DNA of 64,000 nucleotides. Origin: Streptomyces sp. LUP30 (GTDB taxonomy: Bacteria > Actinomycetota > Actinomycetes > Streptomycetales > Streptomycetaceae). The notes beneath the pieces were generated by a model. That model did not search any database. It was not told where the DNA came from and worked only from the letters and a program-made list of their open reading frames with translations. The stretch lies in assembly GCF_001746365.1 (NCBI RefSeq), contig NZ_MJAJ01000024.1:57854-121853 (forward strand), written 5' to 3'. Shown piece by piece: positions 33,010 to 41,877 of the stretch (within the stretch, counting starts at the first letter, position 1; every line of letters starts with the position of its first letter). Made by a program: the position numbers and the translations under genes.

Positions 33010-33558
33010 TCATGCCAGCGCCTCCCGCAGTTGCTTGCGGGCACGCAGGGCCCGCGTCTTGACCGTGCCGGGCGGGATGCCGAGCAGAACGGCCGCCTCC
33101 CGGGTGGTGAGCCCGTCGATGACGGTGGCCTGCAGAACGGCACGCAGCTCAGGCGAGAGTCGGGTGAGGGCCCCGGCGAGGTCCCCGTGCTCCACCCCCG
33201 CGAGCACGCGTTCCTCCGCCGAGGCCTCGTCGCGGTGGCGCAGCCGGGCCAGCGTCTGGCGCAGCCGACCGCGCGCCCCGTCACCGCGCAGGGCGTCGAC
33301 CAGACGGCGGGAGGCGATGCGCCACAGCCAGCCGGCCGCGTCGGAGGAGCCCTGCTCACGGTGGCGGGCGGTGCCGCGCCACACGGCGAGGAACGTCTCC
33401 TGGACGACGTCGTCGACTATCCCGGCGTCGGCGCACCGGCCGCGCATGCGCGCGGTCAGCCACGGGGCGTACCGCCGGTACAGCTCCTCGAAGGCGTGAC
33501 GGTCCCGGTCTGCCGCGATGGCCCGCAGCAGCTCCCCGTCACTTCTCGTTTCGCTCAC
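33010..33558 (-). CDS. ECF-subfamily RNA polymerase sigma factor
   Basis: A 182-aa sigma factor with region 2 (HAFEELYRRYAPWLTARM, IVDDVVQETFLAVWRG, GWLWRIASRRLVDALRG) and region 4 (LRAVLQATVIDGLTTREAA, GIPPGTVKTRALRARKQLRE). It heads a four-gene operon with a zinc-finger membrane anti-sigma candidate and an ABC exporter, so the exporter is probably part of its regulon. ATG 33558. Confidence 0.95.
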   Translation of the reverse strand: MSETRSDGELLRAIAADRDRHAFEELYRRYAPWLTARMRGRCADAGIVDDVVQETFLAVWRGTARHREQGSSDAAGWLWRIASRRLVDALRGDGARGRLRQTLARLRHRDEASAEERVLAGVEHGDLAGALTRLSPELRAVLQATVIDGLTTREAAVLLGIPPGTVKTRALRARKQLREALA

Positions 33559-34111
33559 ATCTCCTCATCGGACGAGCCCCGCCGGTCGGTTCACGGTTCG
33601 GCCCACGATCTTTCCGGACCCGCTCCCCACCCCCTGCTCACGCCCCACGACCCACGCCCGCCCCCTGTCACGACTCCCGGCCCCGACCCCCCTCTCCCGA
33701 TCCCACCGCTACCGCCCGCCGCCCACCCGGCCGCCGCACGCCCCACCCCCCGATCGGCCCCGGCGACCCCCGCCCGGCCCTGTCCGCGCCCCCGTGTCCG
33801 CGTCCCCCTCCACACCCCCGTCCCCGTCCGTGTCCAGGCCCTGCCAAGGCGCCGCACAGGCCCTCTCCGGACGCCGCCCGCCCCCTGCCCGCCCCTGCGA
33901 CCCGACCCCCGCGGGCCGCCCCCCGATATCCCGCACGCCATGTCTCCGTAACCGTCGGTTAAGACGACCTTGCGAGGCTCGGCGAATGAAGCCCGCCGTG
34001 CCCGAGCCTTCGCCGCCTCCCGAGGGAATCCAGCCCCACGGAGGCTCCGCCGCGATCCCGCCCGCACGTTCCGACGCGCCTGTAACGCCCTTCGCGCGGA
34101 AGAATGGGTAC
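33559..34111. other. Divergent intergenic region with strongly C-biased strand
   Basis: From about 33600 to 33960 the plus strand is dominated by C with few G, in runs such as CCCACCCCCTGC and CCCCCCTCTCCCG. The complementary strand is therefore G-rich with many G3-5 tracts. It separates sigma and ppk promoters. Frames through it are compositional artefacts. An in-frame ATG at 33986 could extend Ppk by 42 residues. Confidence 0.6.
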
Positions 34112-36343
34112 ATGAGCCAGTCAGACACCCAGGCCGAGGTCCAGCACGCGCAGCCCTCCGTGGGCTCCATAGCCGCGCACCGCCCGCACACCGTGGCTGC
34201 CGTCGTCTCCGATCTGGAGCCCGACATCGACGCCGACCTCGACACCTACGAGGAGGCGCCCTACGACGGGCCCGAGCTCCCGCAGGGTCGTTTCCTCGAC
34301 CGGGAACGCAGCTGGCTCGCGTTCAACGAGCGCGTCCTGGAGCTCGCCGAGGACCCGAACACGCCCCTCCTGGAGCGGGCCAACTTCCTCGCGATCTTCG
34401 CGAGCAACCTGGACGAGTTCTTCATGGTCCGGGTGGCCGGTCTGAAGCGCCGCATCGCCACCGGCGTCGCCACCCGCTCCGCCTCCGGCCTCCAGCCGCG
34501 CGAGGTGCTGGAGATGATCTGGGCCCGCTCGCGCGAGCTCATGGCCCGGCACGCCGCGACCTACCACGAGGACATCGCCCCCGCCCTCGCGGAGGAGGGC
34601 ATCCACCTGGTCCGCTGGAGCGAGCTCACGGAGAAGGAGCAGGCACGCCTGTTCACCCTCTTCCGGCACCAGATCTTCCCGGTCCTGACCCCCCTCGCCG
34701 TCGACCCCGCGCACCCCTTCCCGTACATCTCGGGTCTCTCGCTGAACCTCGCGGTCGTCGTGCGCAACCCGGTCAGCGGTCATCGGCACTTCGCGCGCGT
34801 CAAGGTGCCGCCGCTGCTGTCCCGCTTCCTGGAGAGCTCCCCCGGCCGCTACGTCCCCATCGAGGACGTCATCGGCGCCCACCTGGAGGAGCTCTTCCCG
34901 GGCATGGAGGTGCTGGAGCACCACGCCTTCCGGCTCACCCGCAACGAGGACCTGGAGGTCGAGGAGGACGACGCCGAGAACCTCCTGCAGGCCCTGGAGA
35001 AGGAACTCATGCGGCGCCGCTTCGGGCCGCCGGTGCGCCTCGAGGTCGAGGAGTCCATCGACCGCGAGGTCCTCGACCTGCTGGTGCGCGAACTGAAGAT
35101 CTCCGAGGCGGAGGTCTACCCGCTGCCCGGCCCGCTCGACCTCACCGGCCTCTTCCGCATCCACGGCCTCGACCGACCCGAGCTGAAGTACAAGAAGTTC
35201 ATCGCCGGCACCCACCGTGACCTCGCCGAGGTCGAGTCCTCCTCCCCGCCGGACATCTTCGCGGCCCTGCGCAGCCGGGACGTCCTGCTGCACCACCCGT
35301 ACGACTCCTTCTCGACGTCCGTGCAGGCCTTCCTGGAGCAGGCGGCCGGCGATCCGGACGTCCTCGCCATCAAGCAGACCCTGTACCGCACCTCGGGCGA
35401 CTCGCCGATAGTCGACGCGCTCATCGAGGCCGCCGAGTCCGGCAAGCAGGTCCTCGTCCTGGTCGAGATCAAGGCCCGGTTCGACGAGCACGCCAACATC
35501 AAGTGGGCGCGCAAGCTGGAGGAGGCCGGCTGCCACGTCGTCTACGGCCTCGTCGGTCTGAAGACGCACTGCAAGCTGTCGCTCGTCGTCCGCCAGGAAG
35601 GCGACACGCTGCGCCGCTACTGCCACGTCGGCACCGGCAACTACCACCCGAAGACGGCCCGGCTCTACGAGGACCTCGGTCTGCTCACCGCCGACCCGCA
35701 GGTCGGCGCGGACCTCTCCGACCTCTTCAACCGGCTCTCCGGGTACTCCCGCCGCGAGACCTACCGCCGTCTCCTGGTCGCCCCCAAGTCGCTGCGCGAC
35801 GGCCTGATCTCGCGCATAGACAAGGAGATCCAGCACCACCGCGCGGGACGGCCGGCGCATGTGCGCATCAAGGTGAACTCGATCGTCGACGAGGCCCTCA
35901 TCGACTCCCTCTACCGGGCGTCGCAGGCGGGCGTGACGGTCGACGTGTGGGTGCGCGGGATCTGCGCGGTGCGCCCGGGCGTCCCCGGCCTCTCGGACAA
36001 CATCCGGGTCCGTTCCATCCTCGGCCGCTTCCTGGAGCACTCCCGGGTCTTCGGCTTCGGCAACGGCGGGGAGCCCGAGGTGTGGATCGGCAGCGCCGAC
36101 ATGATGCACCGCAACCTCGACCGCCGGATCGAGGCCCTGGTCAGGGTCACCGACCCGGGCCACCGCGCGTCCCTGAACCGGCTGCTGGAGACCGGCATGT
36201 CCGACGGCACCGCCTCCTGGCACCTCGGCCCGGACGGCGAATGGACCCGGCACTCGACCGACGCGGACGGCGGCCCCCTGCGCAACGTCCAGGAGATGCT
36301 CATAGACGCCCGGAGGCGCCGGCGTGGCACAGCGACACCATGA
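34112..36343 (+). CDS. ppk: Polyphosphate kinase
   Basis: A 743-aa enzyme of the PPK1 family, reversibly moving the gamma-phosphate of ATP onto polyphosphate. Domains in order are a disordered N-terminus, the helical N domain (RFLDRERSWLAFNERVLELA, FLAIFASNLDEFFMVRVAG), the head domain, and two PLD-like C domains. His in VGLKTHCKLSLVV corresponds to the autophosphorylated His; GTGNYHPKTARLYEDLGLLTAD and IGSADMMHRNLDRRIEAL are conserved. It heads ppk-CHAD-Nudix and lies beside pstSCAB, so this is a phosphate-storage unit probably under PhoP. ATG 34112 fits the family N-terminus; 33986 is an alternative. Confidence 0.97.
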   Translation: MSQSDTQAEVQHAQPSVGSIAAHRPHTVAAVVSDLEPDIDADLDTYEEAPYDGPELPQGRFLDRERSWLAFNERVLELAEDPNTPLLERANFLAIFASNLDEFFMVRVAGLKRRIATGVATRSASGLQPREVLEMIWARSRELMARHAATYHEDIAPALAEEGIHLVRWSELTEKEQARLFTLFRHQIFPVLTPLAVDPAHPFPYISGLSLNLAVVVRNPVSGHRHFARVKVPPLLSRFLESSPGRYVPIEDVIGAHLEELFPGMEVLEHHAFRLTRNEDLEVEEDDAENLLQALEKELMRRRFGPPVRLEVEESIDREVLDLLVRELKISEAEVYPLPGPLDLTGLFRIHGLDRPELKYKKFIAGTHRDLAEVESSSPPDIFAALRSRDVLLHHPYDSFSTSVQAFLEQAAGDPDVLAIKQTLYRTSGDSPIVDALIEAAESGKQVLVLVEIKARFDEHANIKWARKLEEAGCHVVYGLVGLKTHCKLSLVVRQEGDTLRRYCHVGTGNYHPKTARLYEDLGLLTADPQVGADLSDLFNRLSGYSRRETYRRLLVAPKSLRDGLISRIDKEIQHHRAGRPAHVRIKVNSIVDEALIDSLYRASQAGVTVDVWVRGICAVRPGVPGLSDNIRVRSILGRFLEHSRVFGFGNGGEPEVWIGSADMMHRNLDRRIEALVRVTDPGHRASLNRLLETGMSDGTASWHLGPDGEWTRHSTDADGGPLRNVQEMLIDARRRRRGTATP

Positions 36344-37625
36344 CCTGACCGGCCCCGCGGCCGGGCCCGCGACGACGGGGGACGCCCTGGCCGGCTACCT
36401 CCGGGACCAGGCCACGGAGTTCCTCCGCGCGCTGCGCCTGCACCGGGAGTCGGGGGGAGCCGCGTCGCACCACTCGACGCACGCCGGCGGCCCCGCCGGC
36501 CGGGCGCATCCACGCGCGGGGGACGCCGGAACGGCGGGCGGACCGTCCGAGGACCGGACCGACGCGGTGCGCGCCCTGCGCCGCTCGGCCCGCCGCATCA
36601 GCGGCAGCCTCCACACCTTCCGCCCACTCCTCGACCCGGACTGGTCGGACGACATCCGGCCCGAGCTGGCCTGGCTGTCGGGCACGCTGGCGCTGGAGCA
36701 CGCGTACGGGGCCCGGCTGGAGCGACTGCTGCTGGCGCTGAACCGGCTGTCCGGCTCGACGCCCTCCGCACCCTCCACGCCCTCCGCGCCGATGTCGATG
36801 CCGGTACCGGTCCAGGCGCAGGCCCAGGCGCAGATGCAGCTACAGGCACAGACACCGGCGCAGGCCCAGCCGCAGACGTCGCTGCAAACGCAGACTCAGA
36901 CTCAGGTACAGACACAGGTGCAGCGGCAGACCGGCGGCGCGGCCGGTCAGGCCATGGGGGGCGGCGGCCGGTCAGGCGCCCACCCGGCCGCCCCGGACCG
37001 CGGCCACCTCACCGTGGGCGCGGCGAAGGCGGGCGCCCTCCTGGACCGTCAGCTCACCCTCGCCCGCACCCGGGCCCACTCCACCGCGCTGCAGGCCCTC
37101 GGCTCCTCCCGCTTCCACGCCGTCGCCGACAAGGTCGCCGTCCTGGCCAGCGAGGTCCCCCTCACACCCGCCGCCGTCACCGCCGATCTGCGCCCTCTGG
37201 CCCAAGCGGCGGAGGAACGTCTCGCCGACGCGGTCACGGCGCTTCCGCTCATCACCGCGGGCAGCCCCTACAACGCGGAGGCCCTGATCCACGGCCTCTC
37301 CTCGGACCCGGCCCCGCACCCGCAGGACGCGCCCTGGCACCAGGTCCGCCTGCTCCTGCGGCTGCACCGGTACGCCTGCGAGGTCGTCCACGGCGGCGGC
37401 GCCCCCCTGGACGTCCGGCTGGTCACCGCGGGCCAGGCACTCGACCGGCACCGCGATGCCTCGGAGGCGGCGTCCGCCGCGGCGCAGGCGGCCCGCACCC
37501 CCCGCATCGCGCCCGCGACCGCGTACGCGCTCGGCGTGCTGCACGCCGACCAGCGCCACGAGGTGGAGGCGGCGCGTTACGCGTTCCAGCGGTCGTGGCA
37601 GAAGCAGACCATCGGCAAACCCTGA
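36324..37625 (+). CDS. CHAD-domain protein with Gln-rich insert
   Basis: A 433-aa all-helical CHAD protein. CHAD domains carry conserved His/Arg/Lys and bind polyphosphate. Visible elements are YLRDQATEFLRAL, DAVRALRRSARRISGSLHTF, then LRLHRYACEVV and AARYAFQRSW. Residues about 155-205 are a Pro/Ala then Gln-rich insert (QAQAQAQMQLQAQ, QTQTQTQVQTQVQRQ) between the two helical repeats. The GTG start overlaps the ppk 3' end by 20 bp, so it is coupled to ppk. It probably binds Ppk's product or modulates granules; no catalytic function is claimed. Confidence 0.92.
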   Translation: MAQRHHDLTGPAAGPATTGDALAGYLRDQATEFLRALRLHRESGGAASHHSTHAGGPAGRAHPRAGDAGTAGGPSEDRTDAVRALRRSARRISGSLHTFRPLLDPDWSDDIRPELAWLSGTLALEHAYGARLERLLLALNRLSGSTPSAPSTPSAPMSMPVPVQAQAQAQMQLQAQTPAQAQPQTSLQTQTQTQVQTQVQRQTGGAAGQAMGGGGRSGAHPAAPDRGHLTVGAAKAGALLDRQLTLARTRAHSTALQALGSSRFHAVADKVAVLASEVPLTPAAVTADLRPLAQAAEERLADAVTALPLITAGSPYNAEALIHGLSSDPAPHPQDAPWHQVRLLLRLHRYACEVVHGGGAPLDVRLVTAGQALDRHRDASEAASAAAQAARTPRIAPATAYALGVLHADQRHEVEAARYAFQRSWQKQTIGKP

Positions 37626-37656
37626 CGGGAGAGGGGCGACAGGCGGTGAGAACCCG

Positions 37657-38091
37657 GTGAGCACTGAGAGGAACCCCGAGGACGACGACGTCGTCCGGGC
37701 GGCGGGCTGTGTGCTGTGGCGCCTTTCGCCGGTGGACGCCACGCTGGAGGTGTGTCTCGTACATCGACCCAAGTACGACGACTGGTCGCACCCCAAGGGC
37801 AAGCTGAAACGCGGCGAGGACCCGCTCGCGGGCGCCTTGCGCGAGGTGGAGGAGGAGACGGGCCACCGTGCCGTCCCCGGCGCTCGCCTGCCCACCGCCG
37901 AGTACGAGGCGAACGGCCGCCCCAAGGAGGTCCGCTACTGGGCCGCCGAGGCCGTGTCCGGCGCTTTCGCCCCGACCGACGAGGTCGACCGCCTCCTCTG
38001 GCTGGCCCCGCCCGCCGCCCGCGACCGGCTCACCCAGCCGAGGGACCGCTGTCTCCTGGACGCCCTGTTGCAGATCCTGCCCCTGACCTGA
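37657..38091 (+). CDS. Nudix hydrolase (MutT-like)
   Basis: A 144-aa Nudix enzyme with the full box G-x5-E-x7-REVxEExG: GKLKRGEDPLAGALREVEEETG. N-terminal VVRAAGCVLWRL and HRPKYDDWSHPKG match the MutT1-type subgroup, which in mycobacteria carries a second phosphatase domain that is absent here. The substrate could be oxidised nucleotides or diadenosine/dinucleotide polyphosphates. GTG 37657. It is 31 bp behind the CHAD gene and the last gene before pstS. Confidence 0.92.
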   Translation: MSTERNPEDDDVVRAAGCVLWRLSPVDATLEVCLVHRPKYDDWSHPKGKLKRGEDPLAGALREVEEETGHRAVPGARLPTAEYEANGRPKEVRYWAAEAVSGAFAPTDEVDRLLWLAPPAARDRLTQPRDRCLLDALLQILPLT

Positions 38092-38178
38092 CGGACACAC
38101 CGTCGAGCAGCGGCCCCGGGCTGTTACGGCCCCCGCCGTGGCCCCGGGCTCGCCCCGGCCTCCCGACCCGGTCCCGTC

Positions 38179-38233
38179 CGGGCCGCGACGTCCCCCCGAG
38201 CGGGCCGCGACGTCCCCCCGAGCGGGCCGCGAC
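38179..38233. repeat. 22-bp tandem repeat, 2.5 copies
   Basis: Units at 38179-38200 and 38201-38222 are identical, each beginning CGGGCCGCGACGTCCC and ending CCCGAG. A partial third copy runs 38223-38233. It lies between the Nudix stop and the pstS PHO box; nothing else is evident in 38092-38292. Confidence 0.8.
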
Positions 38234-38292
38234 CGGAATCACCCCGTGTCCTCGGCGTGAGCGTTCCGTGACCTAACCGCACCGTCGGCAGG

Positions 38293-38336
38293 GGTTCACC
38301 CCCCGTTCACCCGCGCCCGTAAGCGCCTTCACCTGA
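38293..38336 (+). promoter_or_regulatory. PHO box (PhoP-binding direct repeats) of pstS
   Basis: Four consecutive 11-bp units: GGTTCACCCCC, CGTTCACCCGC, a degenerate GCCCGTAAGCG, and CCTTCACCTGA. The GTTCACC core and 11-bp phasing match the Streptomyces PHO-box direct repeats. It lies 140-183 bp upstream of the pstS start, so PhoP should activate pstSCAB on phosphate limitation. Confidence 0.88.
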
Positions 38337-38475
38337 TCTGCCTAATTTCAGCCTTACGCGGTGCGGCTCGCGACCAAGCGGGACGTCTCCGTACCAAACA
38401 GACTTCGCATACGACTTCGCACACTCCGCACGCCGCCGGATTCAGGACGGCGGCTCCTGGAAGGACCTTCCCCAA

Positions 38476-39609
38476 GTGAAGCTTCAGCGCATGAACCGGC
38501 GGGCTCTCTCCCTCGGTGCTCTCGCCGTCTCCGGCGCCCTGGCCCTCACGGCGTGCGGCTCCGACGACACCGGCTCCGGCAAGAGCGGCGGCAACAGCTC
38601 CTCCGCCACCGCGGCCGCCGGGTCCATCAAGTGCGACGACGCCAAGGGCCAGCTCCTCGCCGACGGATCCTCCGCGCAGAAGAACGCGATCGACGCCTGG
38701 GTGAAGAACTTCACCCAGGCCTGCTCCGGCGTCCAGGTCAACTACAAGGGCTCGGGCTCCGGCGCCGGCGTCACCGCCTTCACGCAGGGCCAGGTCGCCT
38801 TCGCCGGCTCGGACTCCGCGCTGAAGCCCGACGCGGTCGCCGCCTCCAAGTCGGTCTGCAAGGGCGGTCAGGGCATCGACCTGCCGATGGTGGCCGGCCC
38901 GATCGCCGTCGCCTACAACGTCTCCGGCGTGGACAACCTGGTGCTCGACGCCGCCACGATCGCCAAGATCTTCGACGGCAAGATCACCAACTGGAACGAC
39001 GCCGCGATCGCCAAGCTCAACCCGGGCGCGAAGCTTCCCGACCTGAAGATCCAGCCGTACCACCGCTCCGACGAGTCCGGCACGACGGACAACTTCACCA
39101 AGTACCTGATCGCCGCCGCCCCGAGCGACTGGAAGTACTCCGGCGGCAAGGCCTGGCAGGCCAAGGGCGGCCAGGCCGCGGCCGGCTCCTCCGGTGTCGC
39201 CCAGGGCGTCAAGCAGACCAACGGCGCGATCGGCTACATGGAGCTGTCCTACGCCAAGGACGGTCTCGGCACCGTCTCCGTCAACACGGGCGCCTCCGCC
39301 CCGGTGAAGCCCTCCTCCGACGGCGCCACCAAGGCCGTCGCCGCCGCGAAGGTCGTCGGCACGGGCAGCGACCTGTCGCTGAAGCTGGACTACAACACCA
39401 AGGCCGACGGCGCCTACCCGCTCACCCTGGTCACGTACGAGATCGCCTGCGACAAGGGCAACAAGGCCGACACCCTGCCCGCCACCAAGGCGTTCCTGCG
39501 CTACATCGCCAGCACGGAGGGCCAGGGCATCCTCTCGGGCATCGACTACGCGCCGATCCCCGACGCCATCATCTCCAAGGTCCGCACCACCATCGAGGGC
39601 CTGAGCTGA
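38476..39609 (+). CDS. pstS: Phosphate-binding lipoprotein PstS
   Basis: A 377-aa substrate-binding lipoprotein of the high-affinity phosphate ABC transporter. The signal peptide ends in lipobox LTAC with Cys27 as lipid anchor. A Ser/Gly linker precedes the binding domain with phosphate-binding motifs GSSAQKNAIDAW, GSGSGAGVTAF and RSDESGTTDNFT. GTG 38476 follows a GGAAGGA element. A long hairpin follows the gene and probably keeps pstS mRNA in excess over pstCAB. Confidence 0.97.
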   Translation: MKLQRMNRRALSLGALAVSGALALTACGSDDTGSGKSGGNSSSATAAAGSIKCDDAKGQLLADGSSAQKNAIDAWVKNFTQACSGVQVNYKGSGSGAGVTAFTQGQVAFAGSDSALKPDAVAASKSVCKGGQGIDLPMVAGPIAVAYNVSGVDNLVLDAATIAKIFDGKITNWNDAAIAKLNPGAKLPDLKIQPYHRSDESGTTDNFTKYLIAAAPSDWKYSGGKAWQAKGGQAAAGSSGVAQGVKQTNGAIGYMELSYAKDGLGTVSVNTGASAPVKPSSDGATKAVAAAKVVGTGSDLSLKLDYNTKADGAYPLTLVTYEIACDKGNKADTLPATKAFLRYIASTEGQGILSGIDYAPIPDAIISKVRTTIEGLS

Positions 39610-39615
39610 TCTGAA

Positions 39616-39657
39616 GGTGCGGTCCGGCCGCCGGGGTGACCCGGTCCGGACCGCACC
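39616..39657 (+). terminator. Hairpin between pstS and pstC (partial terminator or mRNA stabiliser)
   Basis: GGTGCGGTCCGG (39616-39627) pairs with CCGGACCGCACC (39646-39657), a perfect 12-bp stem 6 bp after the pstS stop. The 139-bp gap to pstC is far wider than the others in the operon. Confidence 0.75.
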
Positions 39658-39748
39658 CGTCCGGTGCACCGCCGCCAGGGGCCACCCGCCATCCGGCCCC
39701 ACCCGAGCCGCCCACACCCGCCGGCGGCTCCGCAGACCGGAGATCCCC

Positions 39749-40768
39749 ATGGACATATCGACGCAGAAGACAGACACGGACGACACCCCACCCCCCACGC
39801 CCCCGCCGCCCCCGTCGGCCGAGCAGAAGCGCGCGGCCCGCGGTGCCACCCGGCCCGGCGACCGCATCTTCCTCGCCCTCTCCCGCGGCTCGGGCATCTT
39901 CCTGCTGGTGATCATGGCCGCCATCGCGGTCTTCCTCACCTACCGGGCCTACCTGGCCATCAGCAAGGACGAGGCGAACTTCCTCACCGCCTTCGAGTGG
40001 AACACCAGCCTCGTCCCGCCGAAGTTCGGCATCGCGGTGCTGGCCTTCGGCACGGTGGTCTCGTCGATCATCGCCATGGTCATCGCGGTCCCGATCGCGG
40101 TGGCGATCGCGCTGTTCATCACGCACTACGCCCCGCGCCGCATGAGCGGCCCCGTGTCGTACGTGATCGACCTGCTCGCCGCCGTGCCGTCCATCGTGTA
40201 CGGCCTCTGGGGCGCGCTGGTCCTCGTACCGCACATGGACGGCCTCTTCGGCTGGCTGGACGACTACCTGGGCTGGACCGGCGTCTTCTCCTGGGACCAG
40301 GGCGCGCCGCGCTCCATGCTGACGGTGGGCATCCTGCTCGCCGTGATGATCCTGCCGGTCATCACCAACGTCAGCCGCGAGGTCTTCCGCCAGGTCCCGC
40401 AGATGCACGAGGAGGCGGCCCTGGCGCTGGGCGCCACCCGATGGGAGGTCATCCGCATGTCGGTGCTCCCCTTCGGCCGCTCCGGCGTGATCTCCGCCTC
40501 GATGCTCGGCCTCGGCCGCGCCCTCGGCGAGACGATGGCCGTCGCCACCGTCCTCTCCCCCGACTTCGACATCCACGCCAGCCTCCTCAACCCCGGTGGC
40601 GGCACCTTCGCCCAGAACATCGCCAGCAAGTTCAACGAGGCGACGGAGTTCGGCCGTGACGCGCTCATCGCCTCCGGCCTGGTCCTGTTCGTCATCACCC
40701 TGCTGGTCAACGGCGCGGCACGCATGATCATCGCCCGCCGCAAGGAGTACTCGGGGGCCAACGCATGA
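39749..40768 (+). CDS. pstC: Phosphate ABC transporter permease PstC
   Basis: A 339-aa inner permease subunit with a Pro/Thr-rich cytosolic N-terminus (about 1-45) and six helices. The EAA-type coupling loop is EEAALALGATRWEVIRMSVLPFGRSG, followed by LGLGRALGETMA. ATG 39749 follows CGGAG. Its stop overlaps pstA by 4 bp. Confidence 0.97.
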   Translation: MDISTQKTDTDDTPPPTPPPPPSAEQKRAARGATRPGDRIFLALSRGSGIFLLVIMAAIAVFLTYRAYLAISKDEANFLTAFEWNTSLVPPKFGIAVLAFGTVVSSIIAMVIAVPIAVAIALFITHYAPRRMSGPVSYVIDLLAAVPSIVYGLWGALVLVPHMDGLFGWLDDYLGWTGVFSWDQGAPRSMLTVGILLAVMILPVITNVSREVFRQVPQMHEEAALALGATRWEVIRMSVLPFGRSGVISASMLGLGRALGETMAVATVLSPDFDIHASLLNPGGGTFAQNIASKFNEATEFGRDALIASGLVLFVITLLVNGAARMIIARRKEYSGANA

Positions 40769-41829
40769 GCCACGCAAGCGCAGTAGCCGACAAGACCCCC
40801 AGCACGCTCCGCGGCGCCAGCCTGCCGACCTGGTCCCCCTGGGCCATCGCGGCCGGCTCGCTCGCCCTCGCGGTCGTCATCGGCCTCGCCGGCGGCCTGG
40901 ACAGCAAGATCCAGTGGGGTCTGATCGCCGGCATCCTGTTCATCGTCGGCACCTACGGCATCGCCGCGAAGGTGGAGGGCCGCCGCCAGGCCAAGGACAG
41001 GATCGCGACGAGCCTGGTCTGGGTGGCGTTCCTGCTGGCCGTGGTCCCGCTGGTCTCGCTCCTGTGGACGACGATCGCGCGGGGCGTGAAGGTCCTGGAC
41101 GTCTACTTCCTCACCCACTCCATGGGCGTGGTGGCGGACAGCGAGCCGGGCGGCGGCATCTACCACGCGATCCTCGGCAGCCTGGAGCAGGTCGGCCTCG
41201 CCACCGCGATCGGCGCTCCGATCGGCATCCTGACGGCGATCTACCTGGTGGAGTACGGCCGCGGCAGCCTGGCGAAGGCGGTCACGTTCTTCGTGGACGT
41301 GATGACCGGCATCCCCTCCATCGTGGCCGGTCTGTTCATCCTCAGCCTGATGCTGATGCTGGACATGCAGCCGTTCGGCTTCGCGGGCTCGCTGGCGCTG
41401 GCGATCCTGATGATGCCGGTCGTCGTACGCTCGACGGAGGAAATGCTGAAGCTCGTCCCGAACGAGCTGCGCGAGGCGTCGCTCGCCCTGGGCGTCCCCA
41501 AGTGGCGCACGATCCTCAAGGTGGTAGTCCCGACGTCGATCGGAGGGATCATCACGGGCGTGATGCTGGCGATCGCCCGCATCGCCGGCGAGACGGCCCC
41601 GGTCCTGCTTCTGGTCTTCGGCAACCCGTTCATCAACGCGAACCCCTTCGAGGGCGCGCAGGCGTCGCTGCCGCTGTACATCTACCAGCAGTACGCACAG
41701 AGCGCGGGCTCGACGGCGGCCTACGACCGCGCCTGGGCCGCGTCGCTCACGCTGATCGCCTTCGTGATGATCCTGAACCTGGTGGCTCGCGGCATCGCCC
41801 GCTGGAAGGCCCCGAAGACCGGTCGCTGA
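40765..41829 (+). CDS. pstA: Phosphate ABC transporter permease PstA
   Basis: A 354-aa permease partner of PstC with about eight hydrophobic segments; two extra N-terminal helices precede the core six. Conserved features are HAILGSLEQVGLATAIGAPIGI, VDVMTGIPSIVAGLFIL and the coupling loop REASLALGVPKWRTILKVVVP. ATGA overlap with pstC. Confidence 0.97.
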   Translation: MSHASAVADKTPSTLRGASLPTWSPWAIAAGSLALAVVIGLAGGLDSKIQWGLIAGILFIVGTYGIAAKVEGRRQAKDRIATSLVWVAFLLAVVPLVSLLWTTIARGVKVLDVYFLTHSMGVVADSEPGGGIYHAILGSLEQVGLATAIGAPIGILTAIYLVEYGRGSLAKAVTFFVDVMTGIPSIVAGLFILSLMLMLDMQPFGFAGSLALAILMMPVVVRSTEEMLKLVPNELREASLALGVPKWRTILKVVVPTSIGGIITGVMLAIARIAGETAPVLLLVFGNPFINANPFEGAQASLPLYIYQQYAQSAGSTAAYDRAWAASLTLIAFVMILNLVARGIARWKAPKTGR

Positions 41830-41877
41830 CGCGGCCACAGCGACTGATCTATACGACCGGGAAGTGAAGTAGAAGAC

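Noticed and set aside
33518..34111. N-terminal extension of ppk through the C-rich region
   Set aside because: The translated stretch is Pro/Arg/Ser repeats from biased DNA; Ppk homology starts near the ATG at 34112, though the ATG at 33986 cannot be fully excluded.
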